From positions 558,001 through 622,000 of the forward strand of contig NZ_SIRT01000001.1 in assembly GCF_004310325.1 (NCBI RefSeq): DNA of 64,000 nucleotides, read 5' to 3'. The stretch is from Hyunsoonleella flava. GTDB taxonomy: Bacteria; Bacteroidota; Bacteroidia; Flavobacteriales; Flavobacteriaceae. Below are positions 53,678-62,531 of this stretch, piece by piece. The notes under the pieces are model-generated. The model was not told the DNA's origin and searched no databases. It worked only from the letters and a program-made list of their open reading frames with translations. The position numbers and the translations under genes were made by a program. Each line of letters starts with the position of its first letter. Position 1 is the stretch's first letter.

Positions 53678-54952
53678 TCAATTTCTTTTAAACGGACGAA
53701 TAATTAGGCGTGCTTCTCTATCAAATCTCACATAATTGTATACCCAATTTACAAATACTACCATGCGGTTTCGAAAACCAATTAAGAAAAAAAGATGGAC
53801 AAACATCCAGACATACCAAGCAAAAACACCTTGGAACTTCCAATTCTTCAAGTCTACAACGGCTTTGTTTCTACCGATGGTTGCCATAGCGCCTTTATCT
53901 TTATAAACAAAAGGTTTCAAAGGTTTTTCTTCAATAATTTTAAGTAAATTATCGCCTAGTTGATCTCCTTGCTGGATGGCAGGTTGCGCCATCATTGGAA
54001 ATCCGTATGGATGCTCATCAGTAGCCATACATGCAATATCTCCAATGGCAAAAATGTGTTCAAACCCTTTTACTTGATTGAATTCATTAACCATAATACG
54101 ATTACCGCGTGTAATAAAATCTTCAGCATCCAATCCTTTAATTGTGGCCCCTTTAACACCAGCAGCCCATACTACAGTGGACGTTTCAAAAGTTAAATCA
54201 GAATCGGTTGTGACCATTTTACCATCATAATTGGTAACACGTACGTTTTTCCATACGTGTACACCAAGTTTTTCTAGAAAATCCTCAGCTTTTTGCGAAG
54301 CTTTAGCACTCATACCTTTGAGTATGCAATCCCCCGATTGTACGATATGTATTTGTGCCGAGCGTGTATCCAAATCTGGATAATCCTTTGGGAGTATTCC
54401 TTTTTTTATTTCTGCTAAAGCGCCAGCGAGCTCCACACCAGTTGGCCCACCTCCTACTATAACAAAATTCATTAATGCATTGCGCTCGTTCAAATCTGAG
54501 GTTAGCAGCGCATCCTCGAAATTTTCCAAAATTAAACTTCTCAGGTTTAAAGATTGTGGTATGGTTTTCATAGCCATACTGTGTTTTTCAATCTCAGTAT
54601 TACCAAAAAAGTTTGTTTTTGAACCTGAGGCTACCACCAAGTAGTCAAACTTTAAGTCTCCTATGTTAGTTCTGACTTTATTTTTCTTCGTATCAATTTC
54701 CTCTACAGAAGCGAGCCTAAAATAGAAATTGGGAAAATCCTTTAATATTTTGCGAATTGGATATGCTATGGAATCTGGCTCTAATCCACCTGTGGATACC
54801 TGATACAATAATGGCTGAAATGTGTGATAATTATGCTTATCCATAAGCACTACCTGAACTTCCTGTTTAGAGAGTTTTTTAGCTAAAGCTACGCCAGCAA
54901 AACCACCACCAATAATTACAATACGCGGAAAACTTGTTCTAGGTATGTTCAT
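53678..54952 (-). CDS. ndh: Type II NADH dehydrogenase (NDH-2)
   Basis: A 424-residue membrane-associated flavoprotein. The FAD site RIVIIGGGFAGVALAKKL opens the protein (residues about 10-28), the NADH site FVIVGGGPTGVELAGALAE lies near residue 165, and HIFAIGDIACM is the second FAD contact. A C-terminal amphipathic/hydrophobic stretch (FAWYVWMFVHLFFLIGFRNR) would attach it to the membrane. NDH-2 passes electrons from NADH to quinone without pumping protons. It is divergent from lpdA across a 106-nt promoter region. Confidence 0.92.
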   Translation of the reverse strand: MNIPRTSFPRIVIIGGGFAGVALAKKLSKQEVQVVLMDKHNYHTFQPLLYQVSTGGLEPDSIAYPIRKILKDFPNFYFRLASVEEIDTKKNKVRTNIGDLKFDYLVVASGSKTNFFGNTEIEKHSMAMKTIPQSLNLRSLILENFEDALLTSDLNERNALMNFVIVGGGPTGVELAGALAEIKKGILPKDYPDLDTRSAQIHIVQSGDCILKGMSAKASQKAEDFLEKLGVHVWKNVRVTNYDGKMVTTDSDLTFETSTVVWAAGVKGATIKGLDAEDFITRGNRIMVNEFNQVKGFEHIFAIGDIACMATDEHPYGFPMMAQPAIQQGDQLGDNLLKIIEEKPLKPFVYKDKGAMATIGRNKAVVDLKNWKFQGVFAWYVWMFVHLFFLIGFRNRMVVFVNWVYNYVRFDREARLIIRPFKRN

Positions 54953-54970
54953 TTCTTAAAAATTGCTTCG

Positions 54971-54978
54971 CAAAGGTA
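54971..54978 (-). promoter_or_regulatory. Candidate -7 box for ndh
   Basis: The minus strand reads TACCTTTG, a TAnnTTTG match 19 nt before the ATG at 54952. Confidence 0.5.
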
Positions 54979-55032
54979 GTAATTAGATGCAAATTAATAG
55001 GGTTCTAAATTCGTTATTCAAACTTCATTTTG

Positions 55033-55040
55033 TAAATTTG
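55033..55040 (+). promoter_or_regulatory. Candidate -7 box for lpdA
   Basis: TAAATTTG, 19 nt before the ATG at 55059. It mirrors the ndh box at the same distance from its own start. Confidence 0.5.
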
Positions 55041-55058
55041 CAGCTTAAATTTTAACAG

Positions 55059-56435
55059 ATGAGTAAATACGATATTATAGTTCTTGGAAGCGGTCCTGGT
55101 GGTTATGTAACAGCCATTAGAGCATCACAATTAGGTTTTAAAACTGCTATTGTTGAAAAGGAAAACCTTGGAGGTGTTTGTTTAAATTGGGGATGTATCC
55201 CAACTAAAGCATTATTAAAATCTGCTCAAGTATTTGAATATCTGAAACATGCGGAAGACTATGGTTTAAAAGTTAAAGATGCTGAACATGATTTTGATGC
55301 TGTTGTAAAACGCAGCCGCGGAGTTGCTGATGGCATGAGTAAGGGTGTTCAGTTTTTAATGAAGAAGAACAAAATTGACGTTATAGAAGGTTACGGTAAA
55401 ATAAAGCCTGGTAAAAAGGTTGATGTTGACGGCACGGAATATTCTGCAGACCATATTATTATTGCAACTGGTGCGCGCTCTAGAGAATTACCAAGTTTGC
55501 CACAAGATGGCGAAAAGGTGATTGGATATCGTCAGGCCATGGTTTTGAAAAAACAGCCTAAGAAAATGATTGTTGTTGGTTCTGGTGCCATTGGCGTTGA
55601 GTTTGCATATTTCTATAACTCTATGGGAACCGAGGTTACTATTGTTGAATATTTACCAAATATTGTTCCTGTTGAAGATGAAGATGTTTCTAAACAATTA
55701 GAACGTTCTTTCAAAAAGAATGGTATAAATATAATGACCTCTGCTGAAGTGACTTCAGTTGATACGGCTGGAAAAGGCGTAAAAGCAACTGTAAAAACTA
55801 AAAAAGGTGAAGAGGTTTTAGAAGCTGACATTATTTTATCAGCTGTAGGTATAAAGACTAATATTGAAAATATTGGTTTAGAAGATGTAGGCATCGTTGT
55901 AGATAGAGATAAAATTTTAGTAAACGATTTCTATCAAACCAATATTCCAGGATATTATGCTATTGGGGATGTTACTCCAGGTCAGGCATTGGCACATGTT
56001 GCTTCTGCAGAAGGTATTTTGTGTGTTGAAAAAATTGCCGACATGCATGTTGAGCCAATTGACTATGGCAATATACCAGGTTGTACCTATTGCACTCCTG
56101 AAATTGCTAGTGTTGGTTTAACTGAAAAACAAGCTAAAGAAAAAGGCTTTGATATCAAAGTTGGAAAATTCCCTTTCTCTGCTTCTGGAAAAGCAAGTGC
56201 CGGTGGAAACAAAGAAGGCTTTGTAAAGGTTATTTTTGATGCCAAATACGGTGAATGGTTAGGATGCCACATGATTGGTGCTGGTGTTACGGATATGATT
56301 GCGGAAGCTGTTTTAGGTAGAAAATTGGAAACTACAGGTCATGAAGTGTTAAAAGCGGTGCACCCGCACCCAACAATGAGTGAGGCTGTTATGGAAGCTG
56401 TTGCCGCAGCTTATGACGAGGTAATCCATATTTAG
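55059..56435 (+). CDS. lpdA: Dihydrolipoyl dehydrogenase
   Basis: A 458-residue flavoenzyme. FAD site IIVLGSGPGGYVTAIRASQL, redox disulfide GGVCLNWGCIPTKALL (CxxxxC), NAD site MIVVGSGAIGVEFAYFYNSM and the C-terminal catalytic HPHPTMSEAVMEA with its His-Glu pair are all present. It reoxidises dihydrolipoamide in the pyruvate and 2-oxo acid dehydrogenase complexes. No E1 or E2 genes are adjacent. Shares a compact divergent promoter region with ndh and ends at a strong terminator. Confidence 0.95.
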   Translation: MSKYDIIVLGSGPGGYVTAIRASQLGFKTAIVEKENLGGVCLNWGCIPTKALLKSAQVFEYLKHAEDYGLKVKDAEHDFDAVVKRSRGVADGMSKGVQFLMKKNKIDVIEGYGKIKPGKKVDVDGTEYSADHIIIATGARSRELPSLPQDGEKVIGYRQAMVLKKQPKKMIVVGSGAIGVEFAYFYNSMGTEVTIVEYLPNIVPVEDEDVSKQLERSFKKNGINIMTSAEVTSVDTAGKGVKATVKTKKGEEVLEADIILSAVGIKTNIENIGLEDVGIVVDRDKILVNDFYQTNIPGYYAIGDVTPGQALAHVASAEGILCVEKIADMHVEPIDYGNIPGCTYCTPEIASVGLTEKQAKEKGFDIKVGKFPFSASGKASAGGNKEGFVKVIFDAKYGEWLGCHMIGAGVTDMIAEAVLGRKLETTGHEVLKAVHPHPTMSEAVMEAVAAAYDEVIHI

Positions 56436-56473
56436 GCAAAATTTCAAATTAATAGAAATATTAGATTTTAAAT

Positions 56474-56504
56474 AAAAAAGTTCCCTAATTAGGGAACTTT
56501 TTTT
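56474..56504. terminator. Bidirectional terminator after lpdA
   Basis: Perfect palindrome AAAAAAGTTCCCTAAT / ATTAGGGAACTTTTTT between lpdA and the converging barrel gene. Confidence 0.86.
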
Positions 56505-56523
56505 ATCTATGTTCGAGGCATTT

Positions 56524-57009
56524 CTACAATTTCATTCCCAATCCAAAGAATAGACCATTTGGTGTAATCTCTTGAAACCCCAAAGTATATTTGATATGAA
56601 TATCTAAGCTATTACTTAATTGATATGAAGTTGCAATATCTCCCCTAACTTTAAATTTATTAGTAAAAAAATCAAAAAAATAATTTAAACTTGGGCCTAC
56701 TAAAAAGTGAAAATTATGTCCTACTTCATATTTCATGTAAATAGGTGCATTTATAAAATTGAAATCATTGAGCACTATATAAAGTACCTCTGGCTGAATC
56801 GAAAAACTTTGATCTACTTCAAAATCTGCAAAGCCTCCAAGGTAAAAACCAGTAGCAGTTTCAGGGTTGGTGCCAAATGAATCTTCTGCAACCTTAAAAA
56901 AAGTGAAGTTGGCTCCTCCTTTGATTCCAAAAGCATTTTCTGATTGTGCCTCTGTATTAGACACAGATACTACTAATAATAAAAGTAAAAGATGAATAAC
57001 GTTCTTCAT
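56524..57009 (-). CDS. Outer-membrane beta-barrel protein (PorT-like)
   Basis: A 161-residue exported protein, signal peptide ending SNTEAQSEN. The mature part starts FGIKGGANFTFF, then has eight or so amphipathic strands (YLGGFADFEVDQSFSIQPEV, FHFLVGPSLNYFFDFFTNKF) and closes with a hydrophobic strand GLFFGLGMKL as required for barrel insertion. This is the small outer_membrane_beta-barrel/PorT-type family; function unknown. It follows aroQ by 19 nt on the same strand. Confidence 0.8.
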   Translation of the reverse strand: MKNVIHLLLLLLVVSVSNTEAQSENAFGIKGGANFTFFKVAEDSFGTNPETATGFYLGGFADFEVDQSFSIQPEVLYIVLNDFNFINAPIYMKYEVGHNFHFLVGPSLNYFFDFFTNKFKVRGDIATSYQLSNSLDIHIKYTLGFQEITPNGLFFGLGMKL

Positions 57010-57028
57010 AATGATATATAAGTAGCTA

Positions 57029-57448
57029 TCAACTTAGAAAACTTTGTATGGCAAGTTCGTAGCTTTGTAGCCCAAAACCAAGTATGACACCCTTAGCATT
57101 TGGTGAAACATAAGATTGATGCCTAAATTCCTCACGCCCAAAAGTGTTAGAAATATGAACTTCCACTACAGGTGTTTCTATACCCTTGATAGCGTCACCT
57201 ATACCTACTGATGTATGCGTGTAAGCCGCTGCATTCAAAATAATGCCATCGTAACTAAACCCAACATCATGTAGTTTATCTATCAACTCACCTTCTATAT
57301 TTGATTGAAAGTAATCCAAATCTACATCAGGGTACTTTTGTTTTACTTCATCTAAAAATTCAGTAAAAGTTAAACTACCGTATATATTAGGTTCTCGCTT
57401 TCCTAAAAGGTTAAGATTTGGTCCGTTGATGATGATAAGTTTCTTCAT
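57029..57448 (-). CDS. aroQ: Type II 3-dehydroquinate dehydratase
   Basis: A 139-residue enzyme of normal AroQ length. It has IINGPNLNLLGKREPNIYGS with the catalytic tyrosine, the SNIEGELIDKLHD segment, GIILNAAAYTHTSVGIGDAI, and the catalytic histidine in VVEVHISN. It forms dodecamers and catalyses the third step of the shikimate pathway. It lies on the opposite strand from the recombinase gene and ahead of the barrel gene at 57009. Other aro genes are not in the window. Confidence 0.95.
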   Translation of the reverse strand: MKKLIIINGPNLNLLGKREPNIYGSLTFTEFLDEVKQKYPDVDLDYFQSNIEGELIDKLHDVGFSYDGIILNAAAYTHTSVGIGDAIKGIETPVVEVHISNTFGREEFRHQSYVSPNAKGVILGFGLQSYELAIQSFLS

Positions 57449-57476
57449 GAGCTAAAAATACAAAAGTTATTGCATA

Positions 57477-57507
57477 AAAAAACCGAAGTATGTTACTTCG
57501 GTTTTTT
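57477..57507. terminator. Terminator for the barrel gene at 57529
   Basis: Stem AAAAAACCGAAGTA / TACTTCGGTTTTTT with a TGT loop, located 22 nt beyond the stop of the minus-strand gene and just upstream of aroQ. Confidence 0.84.
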
Positions 57508-57528
57508 CAAATATTAAATTTTTATGTT

Positions 57529-58008
57529 TTACCAAGCATATCCTATAGAAACACCTAAAGATACAGCGGCAGAACTCAATGAAACTGCTAAATCATCAGA
57601 ATTTCCAGCTATATAACCAAGACCTGCAAATACGTCTAATGCAAAATGCTCTCCAAACACCCATTGATGACCTACTTCACCTCCAATTGAAAAGAAACCA
57701 GCAGAATTATCAAAATCATCGCTAAGCGAAAAATAACCTACTGAAGGTCCAGCATGCCAACCTCTTATAGCTTCACCATCAAAATAAAATCTATATTCTC
57801 CACCTGCTCCAAAACCAGAGACATCTGAGATGTTGTAGTATAGACCAGAGATAGTGACCGTTTGACCATCCTTTACAGTAAACTCATAACCAGCGTTGGC
57901 AATACCAAATGCCAAACCGATTGGGTTTGCTTTTATAACTTGCTCTTGAGCAAAAGAATTAAACATTCCAAATAAAACGAGTGGAACTACTAAAAATAAT
58001 TTTTTCAT
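57529..58008 (-). CDS. Small outer-membrane protein
   Basis: A 159-residue exported protein with signal MKKLFLVVPLVLFGMFNSFA. Strands are short and glycine-rich (LAFGIANAGYEFTVKDGQTV, GFFSIGGEVGHQWVFGEHFA) and the protein ends AVSLGVSIGYAW with a terminal aromatic, the usual barrel C-terminus. No specific family beyond outer-membrane barrel is assigned. Its leader shares an 18-nt sequence with the neighbouring barrel gene at 58170, and both have a similar signal-peptide start. Confidence 0.75.
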   Translation of the reverse strand: MKKLFLVVPLVLFGMFNSFAQEQVIKANPIGLAFGIANAGYEFTVKDGQTVTISGLYYNISDVSGFGAGGEYRFYFDGEAIRGWHAGPSVGYFSLSDDFDNSAGFFSIGGEVGHQWVFGEHFALDVFAGLGYIAGNSDDLAVSLSSAAVSLGVSIGYAW

Positions 58009-58017
58009 GTTTTAATA

Positions 58018-58035
58018 AAGTTTATAGTTTGATAA
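58018..58035 (-). promoter_or_regulatory. Shared leader sequence, copy 1
   Basis: AAAGTTTATAGTTTGATA (plus strand) lies 10 nt before the ATG of the gene ending at 57529. It is identical to 58654-58671. Confidence 0.5.
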
Positions 58036-58123
58036 ACTACTAATGTAAAAAGAATAATGTCAAGAAAAGAAATTTTTTGTACTTTTTTTCTTAACTATAT
58101 TAGTGTCAATATATTACAAAAAT

Positions 58124-58147
58124 AAAGGAGGTCAATTGACCTCCTTT
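58124..58147 (-). terminator. Terminator for the barrel gene at 58170
   Basis: The perfect 24-nt palindrome with arms AAAGGAGGTCAA / TTGACCTCCTTT is followed, on the minus strand, by a T-rich run. Confidence 0.78.
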
Positions 58148-58169
58148 AAATATTTTTTTAAAAAAAATA

Positions 58170-58646
58170 CTAAAACCTTCTTCGGTATCCCAAATATATG
58201 GCATCAATAGAAAAGCCGTTTCCTCCTGATACAGAACGGTAAGATAGCCCAATATCACTATCTTCGTCAATAGCATAGGCCCCTCCTATTTTCCAATAGA
58301 AATCTCCTCCGCCACCGGACTCTAAAGAAATAGCATACCCAGCTCCCCCTTCAATCTCAATTTCTTCAGATAAGTCATAGTTTATTAATCCATTAATGGG
58401 AATAAAGCTAAATCCATCGAAGCCGTCTTTTCCAAAAAAGTTGGTGTAGCCAGTTTCTATTCCTGCATCAAGATCATCAGATAAATCAAATAGATAACCC
58501 AAGTCTACCGCAATAGCAAAGGTGGAAAGATCCCCAAAGTCTCCAACAGGTAAACCAGCGTTAACTCCTGCTCTAAACTGTCCCTGAGCATTAACTCCTT
58601 GAAATGCGAAAATCGCAATAATCGAAAGAAAAAATAATTTTTTCAT
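58170..58646 (-). CDS. Small outer-membrane beta-barrel protein
   Basis: A 158-residue exported protein (signal MKKLFFLSIIAIFAFQGVNA, cleavage before QGQ). It has an acidic, glycine-rich barrel pattern: FRAGVNAGLPVGDFGDLSTF, AVDLGYLFDLSDDLDAGIET, and the closing IDAIYLGYRRRF with a terminal Phe for BAM recognition. It resembles the neighbouring protein only in the signal region. The repeated Asp-rich loops may bind divalent ions, though this is speculative. Function unknown. Confidence 0.78.
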   Translation of the reverse strand: MKKLFFLSIIAIFAFQGVNAQGQFRAGVNAGLPVGDFGDLSTFAIAVDLGYLFDLSDDLDAGIETGYTNFFGKDGFDGFSFIPINGLINYDLSEEIEIEGGAGYAISLESGGGGDFYWKIGGAYAIDEDSDIGLSYRSVSGGNGFSIDAIYLGYRRRF

Positions 58647-58653
58647 AATTTTT

Positions 58654-58671
58654 AAAGTTTATAGTTTGATA
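58654..58671 (-). promoter_or_regulatory. Shared leader sequence, copy 2
   Basis: Identical 18-nt sequence to 58018-58035, located 8 nt before the ATG of the gene ending at 58170. Confidence 0.5.
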
Positions 58672-58868
58672 TTATTAAAATTAAATAAAATTTTATTGCG
58701 AAAAACATATTTTTACTACTTTATTAACACGGATATTAACATTTTAATTTAAAAATCTGTATTTCAGCACTTTAAAAATTAAGTTATTAACAATTATTAT
58801 TTTGAATATGTTGATACAGCCAATAAACTTGGCTTATATTAGGTAGATTTTTCTTTACTTTTACACTA

Positions 58869-59765
58869 ATGAAATGGCAAAACGCTTTAAAGGATTTTCA
58901 GCTTTATTTAAAGATAGAACGCGGTCTATCAGATAACTCAATTGAAAGTTATTGTCGTGACATTCAAAGGTTGATGTCTTATTTGGAAGAAAATAACATA
59001 TCTAACTCTCCCATTTCAATTTCCTCTGAAACAATTCAACATTTCATATATGAAGCTGCCAAATCATTAAATGCCCGATCGCAATCGCGGTTAATCTCTG
59101 GCCTTCGTAGCTTCTTCAATTATCTAGTATTTGAGGATTACAGAAGTGATAACCCTTTGGAGCTGATAGAATCCCCTAAAATTGGGCGAAAACTTCCGGA
59201 TACGCTCTCGGAAGAGGAAATAGACCAAATTATTCAAGCCATAGATTTAAGCAAACCTGAAGGCGAACGAAACAGAGCCATGTTAGAAACACTCTATGGT
59301 TGCGGCTTAAGAGTAAGTGAGCTCATCAATTTAAAATTATCCGATTTATTCTTTGACGAAGGTTTTATAAAAGTAACAGGGAAAGGCGATAAACAGCGCT
59401 TTGTTCCTATTGTAGCGTCTACAATAAAATATATCAACATTTATAGAAACGAAATTAGAAATCATCAAAGTATTCAAGCTGGATTTGAGGATACTTTATT
59501 TTTGAACCGAAGAGGCAAACAATTAACACGTGCAATGATATTTACTATCATTAAGCAATTGGTTGAAAAAATTGGACTTAAAAAAAATGTGTCCCCTCAT
59601 ACCTTTCGTCATTCTTTTGCGACACACTTGCTACAAAACGATGCAGATTTAAGAGCTATTCAATTAATGCTAGGACATGAAAGCATTACCACTACAGAAA
59701 TATATGTCCACTTGGATAAAAGTCATCTTACCAAGGTTGTAGAGAAGTATCATCCTAGGAAATAG
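58869..59765 (+). CDS. xerD: Site-specific tyrosine recombinase XerC/XerD
   Basis: A 298-residue recombinase of the usual length. The N-terminal SAM-like domain (residues about 5-90) is followed by the catalytic domain: YGCGLRVSELINLKLSDL with the first Arg, KVTGKGDKQRFVPI with the Lys, HTFRHSFATHLL (HxxR), LGHESITTTEIYVHL with the His and nucleophile Tyr. It resolves chromosome dimers at dif. Stand-alone housekeeping position opposite aroQ argues against a phage integrase. Whether it is the C or D type cannot be told from this window. Confidence 0.92.
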   Translation: MKWQNALKDFQLYLKIERGLSDNSIESYCRDIQRLMSYLEENNISNSPISISSETIQHFIYEAAKSLNARSQSRLISGLRSFFNYLVFEDYRSDNPLELIESPKIGRKLPDTLSEEEIDQIIQAIDLSKPEGERNRAMLETLYGCGLRVSELINLKLSDLFFDEGFIKVTGKGDKQRFVPIVASTIKYINIYRNEIRNHQSIQAGFEDTLFLNRRGKQLTRAMIFTIIKQLVEKIGLKKNVSPHTFRHSFATHLLQNDADLRAIQLMLGHESITTTEIYVHLDKSHLTKVVEKYHPRK

Positions 59766-59786
59766 TCGCTAGTCATTAGTCAAATT

Positions 59787-59814
59787 AAAAAATCCAGCTT
59801 AATGCTGGATTTAT
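59787..59814 (+). terminator. Terminator after the recombinase gene
   Basis: Stem AAATCCAGC / GCTGGATTT with a TTAAT loop and following T-rich sequence, between xerD and the converging rny gene. Confidence 0.75.
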
Positions 59815-59845
59815 TTGATAGTACCTGATAACTAACTAATATCGC

Positions 59846-61420
59846 TTATTTTGCAATATTAACTGCTCTAGTTTCTCTAATCACCGTAATCTTTACCTGC
59901 CCTGGATAGGTCATATCCGTTTGGATTTTCTGTGAAATATTAAAAGATAACTCCGCAGCTTTTTCATCATTCACTTTTTCGCTTTCAACAATAACACGTA
60001 GTTCTCTACCTGCTTGAATGGCATAGGCTTTTTTAACGCCGTTGAACCCAAAAGCAATATCTTCTAGATCCTTTAAACGCTGAATATAACTATCCAGTAC
60101 TTGACGACGTGCACCTGGACGTGCACCTGAAATAGCATCACACACCTGAACTATAGGCGCTAATAACGATTTCATTTCTATTTCATCATGGTGTGCTCCA
60201 ACAGCATTACAAACATCATCTTTTTCTCCATATTTCTCAGCCCATTGCATACCTAAAATTGCATGAGGTGTTTCCATATCAGTCTCAGCATCTGGTACCT
60301 TACCAATATCGTGTAATAATCCAGCTCTTTTCGCAAGCTTAGGATTCAAACCTAATTCTGCAGCCATCACGCCACAAAGTTTTGCCACTTCTCTGGAATG
60401 CTGCAATAAGTTTTGTCCGTAAGAGGAACGGTATTTCATTCTTCCAACTGTCTTAATCAATTCTGGATGTAAATTATGGATGCCTAAATCTATCACAGTA
60501 CGCTTACCAACCTCAATAATTTCTTGTTCAATTTGTTTTTTGGTCTTCTTAACAATTTCCTCTATTCTAGCTGGATGAATTCTACCGTCTGTTACCAATT
60601 TATGAAGTGATAACCTTGCAATCTCACGACGGACAGAATCAAAACAAGATAATATAATGGCCTCAGGTGTGTCATCAACAATAATTTCAACACCAGTTGC
60701 AGCCTCTATCGCCCTAATGTTTCTTCCTTCACGCCCAATAATTCTACCCTTTACATCATCTGATTCAATATTGAAAACAGAGACACAATTGTCAACCGCT
60801 TCCTCGGTTCCAACGCGTTGAATGGTATTAATAATAACTTTTTTAGCCTCTTGTTCCGCTGTTAATTTTGCTTCTTCAAGCGCGCCCTGTATGTAAGCCA
60901 TAGCATCATTCTTAGCTTCTCCTTTAAGGGACTCTACAAGCTGCTCCTTGGCCTCTTCGGCTGATAAGCTTGAAATGACTTCTAACTGTTGTACTTGACT
61001 TTTATGAAGTCTGTCAATTTCCGATTGCTTTTTGTCAAGTACATTCAGCCTATGGTTGTAATCCTTAATTTTATTTTCAACCTCGGCATTTAGCTTTTTA
61101 TTTCTAGAGAGTTCATTAGATATTTGAGATTCCTTATCTCTAGTGCGCTTTTCGGCCTCTGCCATTTTTTTATCGCGAGATAAAATTACCTTTTCATGCT
61201 CAGCTTTAAGTTCAATAAATTTCTCTTTAGCCTGAAGTATTTTATCTTTCTTTATCGTTTCGCCTTCACTCTTAGCTTCTTTTAATATTGATGCTGCATT
61301 CTTTTTTGCACTTTTTATAAGCTTTGATGCATTATTCTTTTCCATTGTTTTGGCTATAATAAATCCTATTATTAGCCCTACAATTACGCCTACTACAATT
61401 AATATAATTGGGTTGTCCAT
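59846..61420 (-). CDS. rny: Ribonuclease Y
   Basis: A 524-residue membrane-anchored endoribonuclease. The N-terminal helix ([20 protein letters not shown]) is followed by a long coiled coil (residues about 30-200), a KH RNA-binding domain with the [20 protein letters not shown] block, and an HD metal-binding domain with [12 protein letters not shown]. It initiates mRNA decay. The gene ends the zapA-6S-rny series on the minus strand, with 6S RNA just upstream. Confidence 0.95.
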   Translation of the reverse strand: MDNPIILIVVGVIVGLIIGFIIAKTMEKNNASKLIKSAKKNAASILKEAKSEGETIKKDKILQAKEKFIELKAEHEKVILSRDKKMAEAEKRTRDKESQISNELSRNKKLNAEVENKIKDYNHRLNVLDKKQSEIDRLHKSQVQQLEVISSLSAEEAKEQLVESLKGEAKNDAMAYIQGALEEAKLTAEQEAKKVIINTIQRVGTEEAVDNCVSVFNIESDDVKGRIIGREGRNIRAIEAATGVEIIVDDTPEAIILSCFDSVRREIARLSLHKLVTDGRIHPARIEEIVKKTKKQIEQEIIEVGKRTVIDLGIHNLHPELIKTVGRMKYRSSYGQNLLQHSREVAKLCGVMAAELGLNPKLAKRAGLLHDIGKVPDAETDMETPHAILGMQWAEKYGEKDDVCNAVGAHHDEIEMKSLLAPIVQVCDAISGARPGARRQVLDSYIQRLKDLEDIAFGFNGVKKAYAIQAGRELRVIVESEKVNDEKAAELSFNISQKIQTDMTYPGQVKITVIRETRAVNIAK

Positions 61421-61449
61421 TTTTAATTTAGTTGATTTATATATATAAA

Positions 61450-61637
61450 AAAACCTACATCAGTATAGTGTTTTGTATAAACTCCTTAAAAACAAGTTTA
61501 GGGCTAACAAGCTGATCAAGGGTCTGCCCGAGATACTAGAATTAACCAGCACTAGCAGCATGCTTTTACAACTTCAACTCACCCTTTTTAAAGAATTAAC
61601 GTTGAGTTTATCAAAAAAAATAACCGATGTAGGTAGT
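61450..61637 (-). ncRNA. ssrS: 6S RNA
   Basis: On the minus strand this region starts with CTACCTACATCGGTTA and ends with TATACTGATGTAGG followed by a 7-T run. The two ends pair over 11 bp with one G-U, forming the closing stem. The internal sequence folds as a long imperfect rod with opposing AAGGGTGAGTTGAAGTTG and ATCTCGGGCAGACCC strands around a central unpaired region, as in 6S RNA. The position immediately downstream of zapA is the classical location in proteobacteria and, to my knowledge, Bacteroidota. 6S RNA binds housekeeping RNA polymerase by mimicking an open promoter. Confidence 0.75.
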
Positions 61638-61663
61638 AACTTTCTACTTTATTTTAAAGAACG

Positions 61664-61957
61664 TTAAGCACTTAAATGAGCTTCTAACATGTTGCTGATA
61701 GCTTCAAGCTTTTCTTCAACAACCTCATTTCGCACTTCTTTATCTATAGTTTTCTGCTCCACTTGAGATGCAAACTGTAAAGCGCACATGGCCAATACAT
61801 CTTGTTTATCTCTAACGGAATAACTTTGCTCAAATTGTTTAATCATAGTTTCAATGTTCTTAGCCGCCTTTCGCAAACCTTCTTCCTGAGATGTATCAAT
61901 GGTTAAAGGATATACTCTGTTAGCTATAGATAGCTTTATTTTAAGCTTTTCTGACAT
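61664..61957 (-). CDS. zapA: Cell division protein ZapA
   Basis: A 97-residue protein with the ZapA fold. The N-terminal beta part (EKLKIKLSIANRVYPLTIDT, ending in the SQEEGLRKAAKNIETMIKQF helix) precedes a C-terminal coiled coil. ZapA cross-links FtsZ filaments at the division site. It lies 16 nt downstream of a coiled-coil protein gene and is followed by 6S RNA. Confidence 0.9.
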   Translation of the reverse strand: MSEKLKIKLSIANRVYPLTIDTSQEEGLRKAAKNIETMIKQFEQSYSVRDKQDVLAMCALQFASQVEQKTIDKEVRNEVVEEKLEAISNMLEAHLSA

Positions 61958-61973
61958 TGATTCTTATGTTACA

Positions 61974-62264
61974 TTAATCCGATAATTGCGCTATACAATG
62001 GTCAATATCTCTAATTAATGCATTTATTTTAAGCTTAGTTTCTCTTTTATTATCGTCACTACCAAGCATTGAATTTGCAATTTTTAGAGCTTCATATTTT
62101 TCCTCCCAATCAATATTCAATTGTTTTTGGGTTTGAATTTCTTGTCGCGCCGAAGCTAAATCTTTCGATAATTCTAAATTAGCTTGCTTTAAATGGTCTA
62201 CTCTCAGTAGTACTTTGCTAATTTTGTGTTCTAAAGAATCGACAATATCTTCAATCTTACTCAT
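61974..62264 (-). CDS. Coiled-coil protein upstream of ZapA
   Basis: A 96-residue, almost entirely helical protein with heptad pattern over residues about 5-65 (IEDIVDSLEHKISKVLLRVD, LKQANLELSKDLASARQEIQ). It has no signal peptide. Position immediately before zapA and its size suggest a division-associated partner analogous to ZapB, though sequence similarity is limited to coiled coil. A candidate -7 box (minus strand TAACTTTG, 62289-62296) lies 24 nt upstream. Confidence 0.75.
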   Translation of the reverse strand: MSKIEDIVDSLEHKISKVLLRVDHLKQANLELSKDLASARQEIQTQKQLNIDWEEKYEALKIANSMLGSDDNKRETKLKINALIRDIDHCIAQLSD

Positions 62265-62288
62265 TTACAAAAAACAATACTTAGTAAA

Positions 62289-62296
62289 CAAAGTTA
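62289..62296 (-). promoter_or_regulatory. Candidate -7 box for the zapA operon
   Basis: The minus strand reads TAACTTTG, a TAnnTTTG match. Confidence 0.45.
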
Positions 62297-62354
62297 ACAT
62301 ACCTTGGCCTAAATAGCAATAGTTTTTAGTTAATTTTTTAAAACCTCCATTGCG

Positions 62355-62531
62355 TTTTGGGCGTTACCCCAAAGGGGGTCGGGCTTTCCGCTATATCTTT
62401 TCGCGAAGCATCCCAAACTCATTTCAAGATCACATTAATTTTTAAAGCAAATCGTTTCCATTTAAAAATGCATTATTCAAGGTTCGCAAAAAGGATGCCG
62501 CTGCAATCCCTAACGCGGGTCTATCTGCCAA
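62355..62531 (+). repeat. Palindromic repeat copy D
   Basis: It begins TTTTGGGCGTTACCCC, has first hairpin ACCCC-AAAG-GGGGT, then TCGGGCTTTCCGCTATATCT. A roughly 80-nt AT-rich loop insert lies between TTTTCGCGAA and TTCGCAAAAAGGAT, then GCCGCTGCAATCCCTAACGC. It ends CTGCCAA. It fills most of the 419-nt gap between the zapA operon and the M23 gene. Confidence 0.85.

Noticed and set aside
58869-59765. Tyrosine recombinase as a mark of a prophage or integrative element
   Set aside because: It has XerC/D length and motifs, no flanking direct repeats or phage genes, and lies in a housekeeping neighbourhood.
61473-61667. A 64-codon plus-strand reading frame
   Set aside because: It lies inside the 6S RNA on the opposite strand and has no recognisable protein features.
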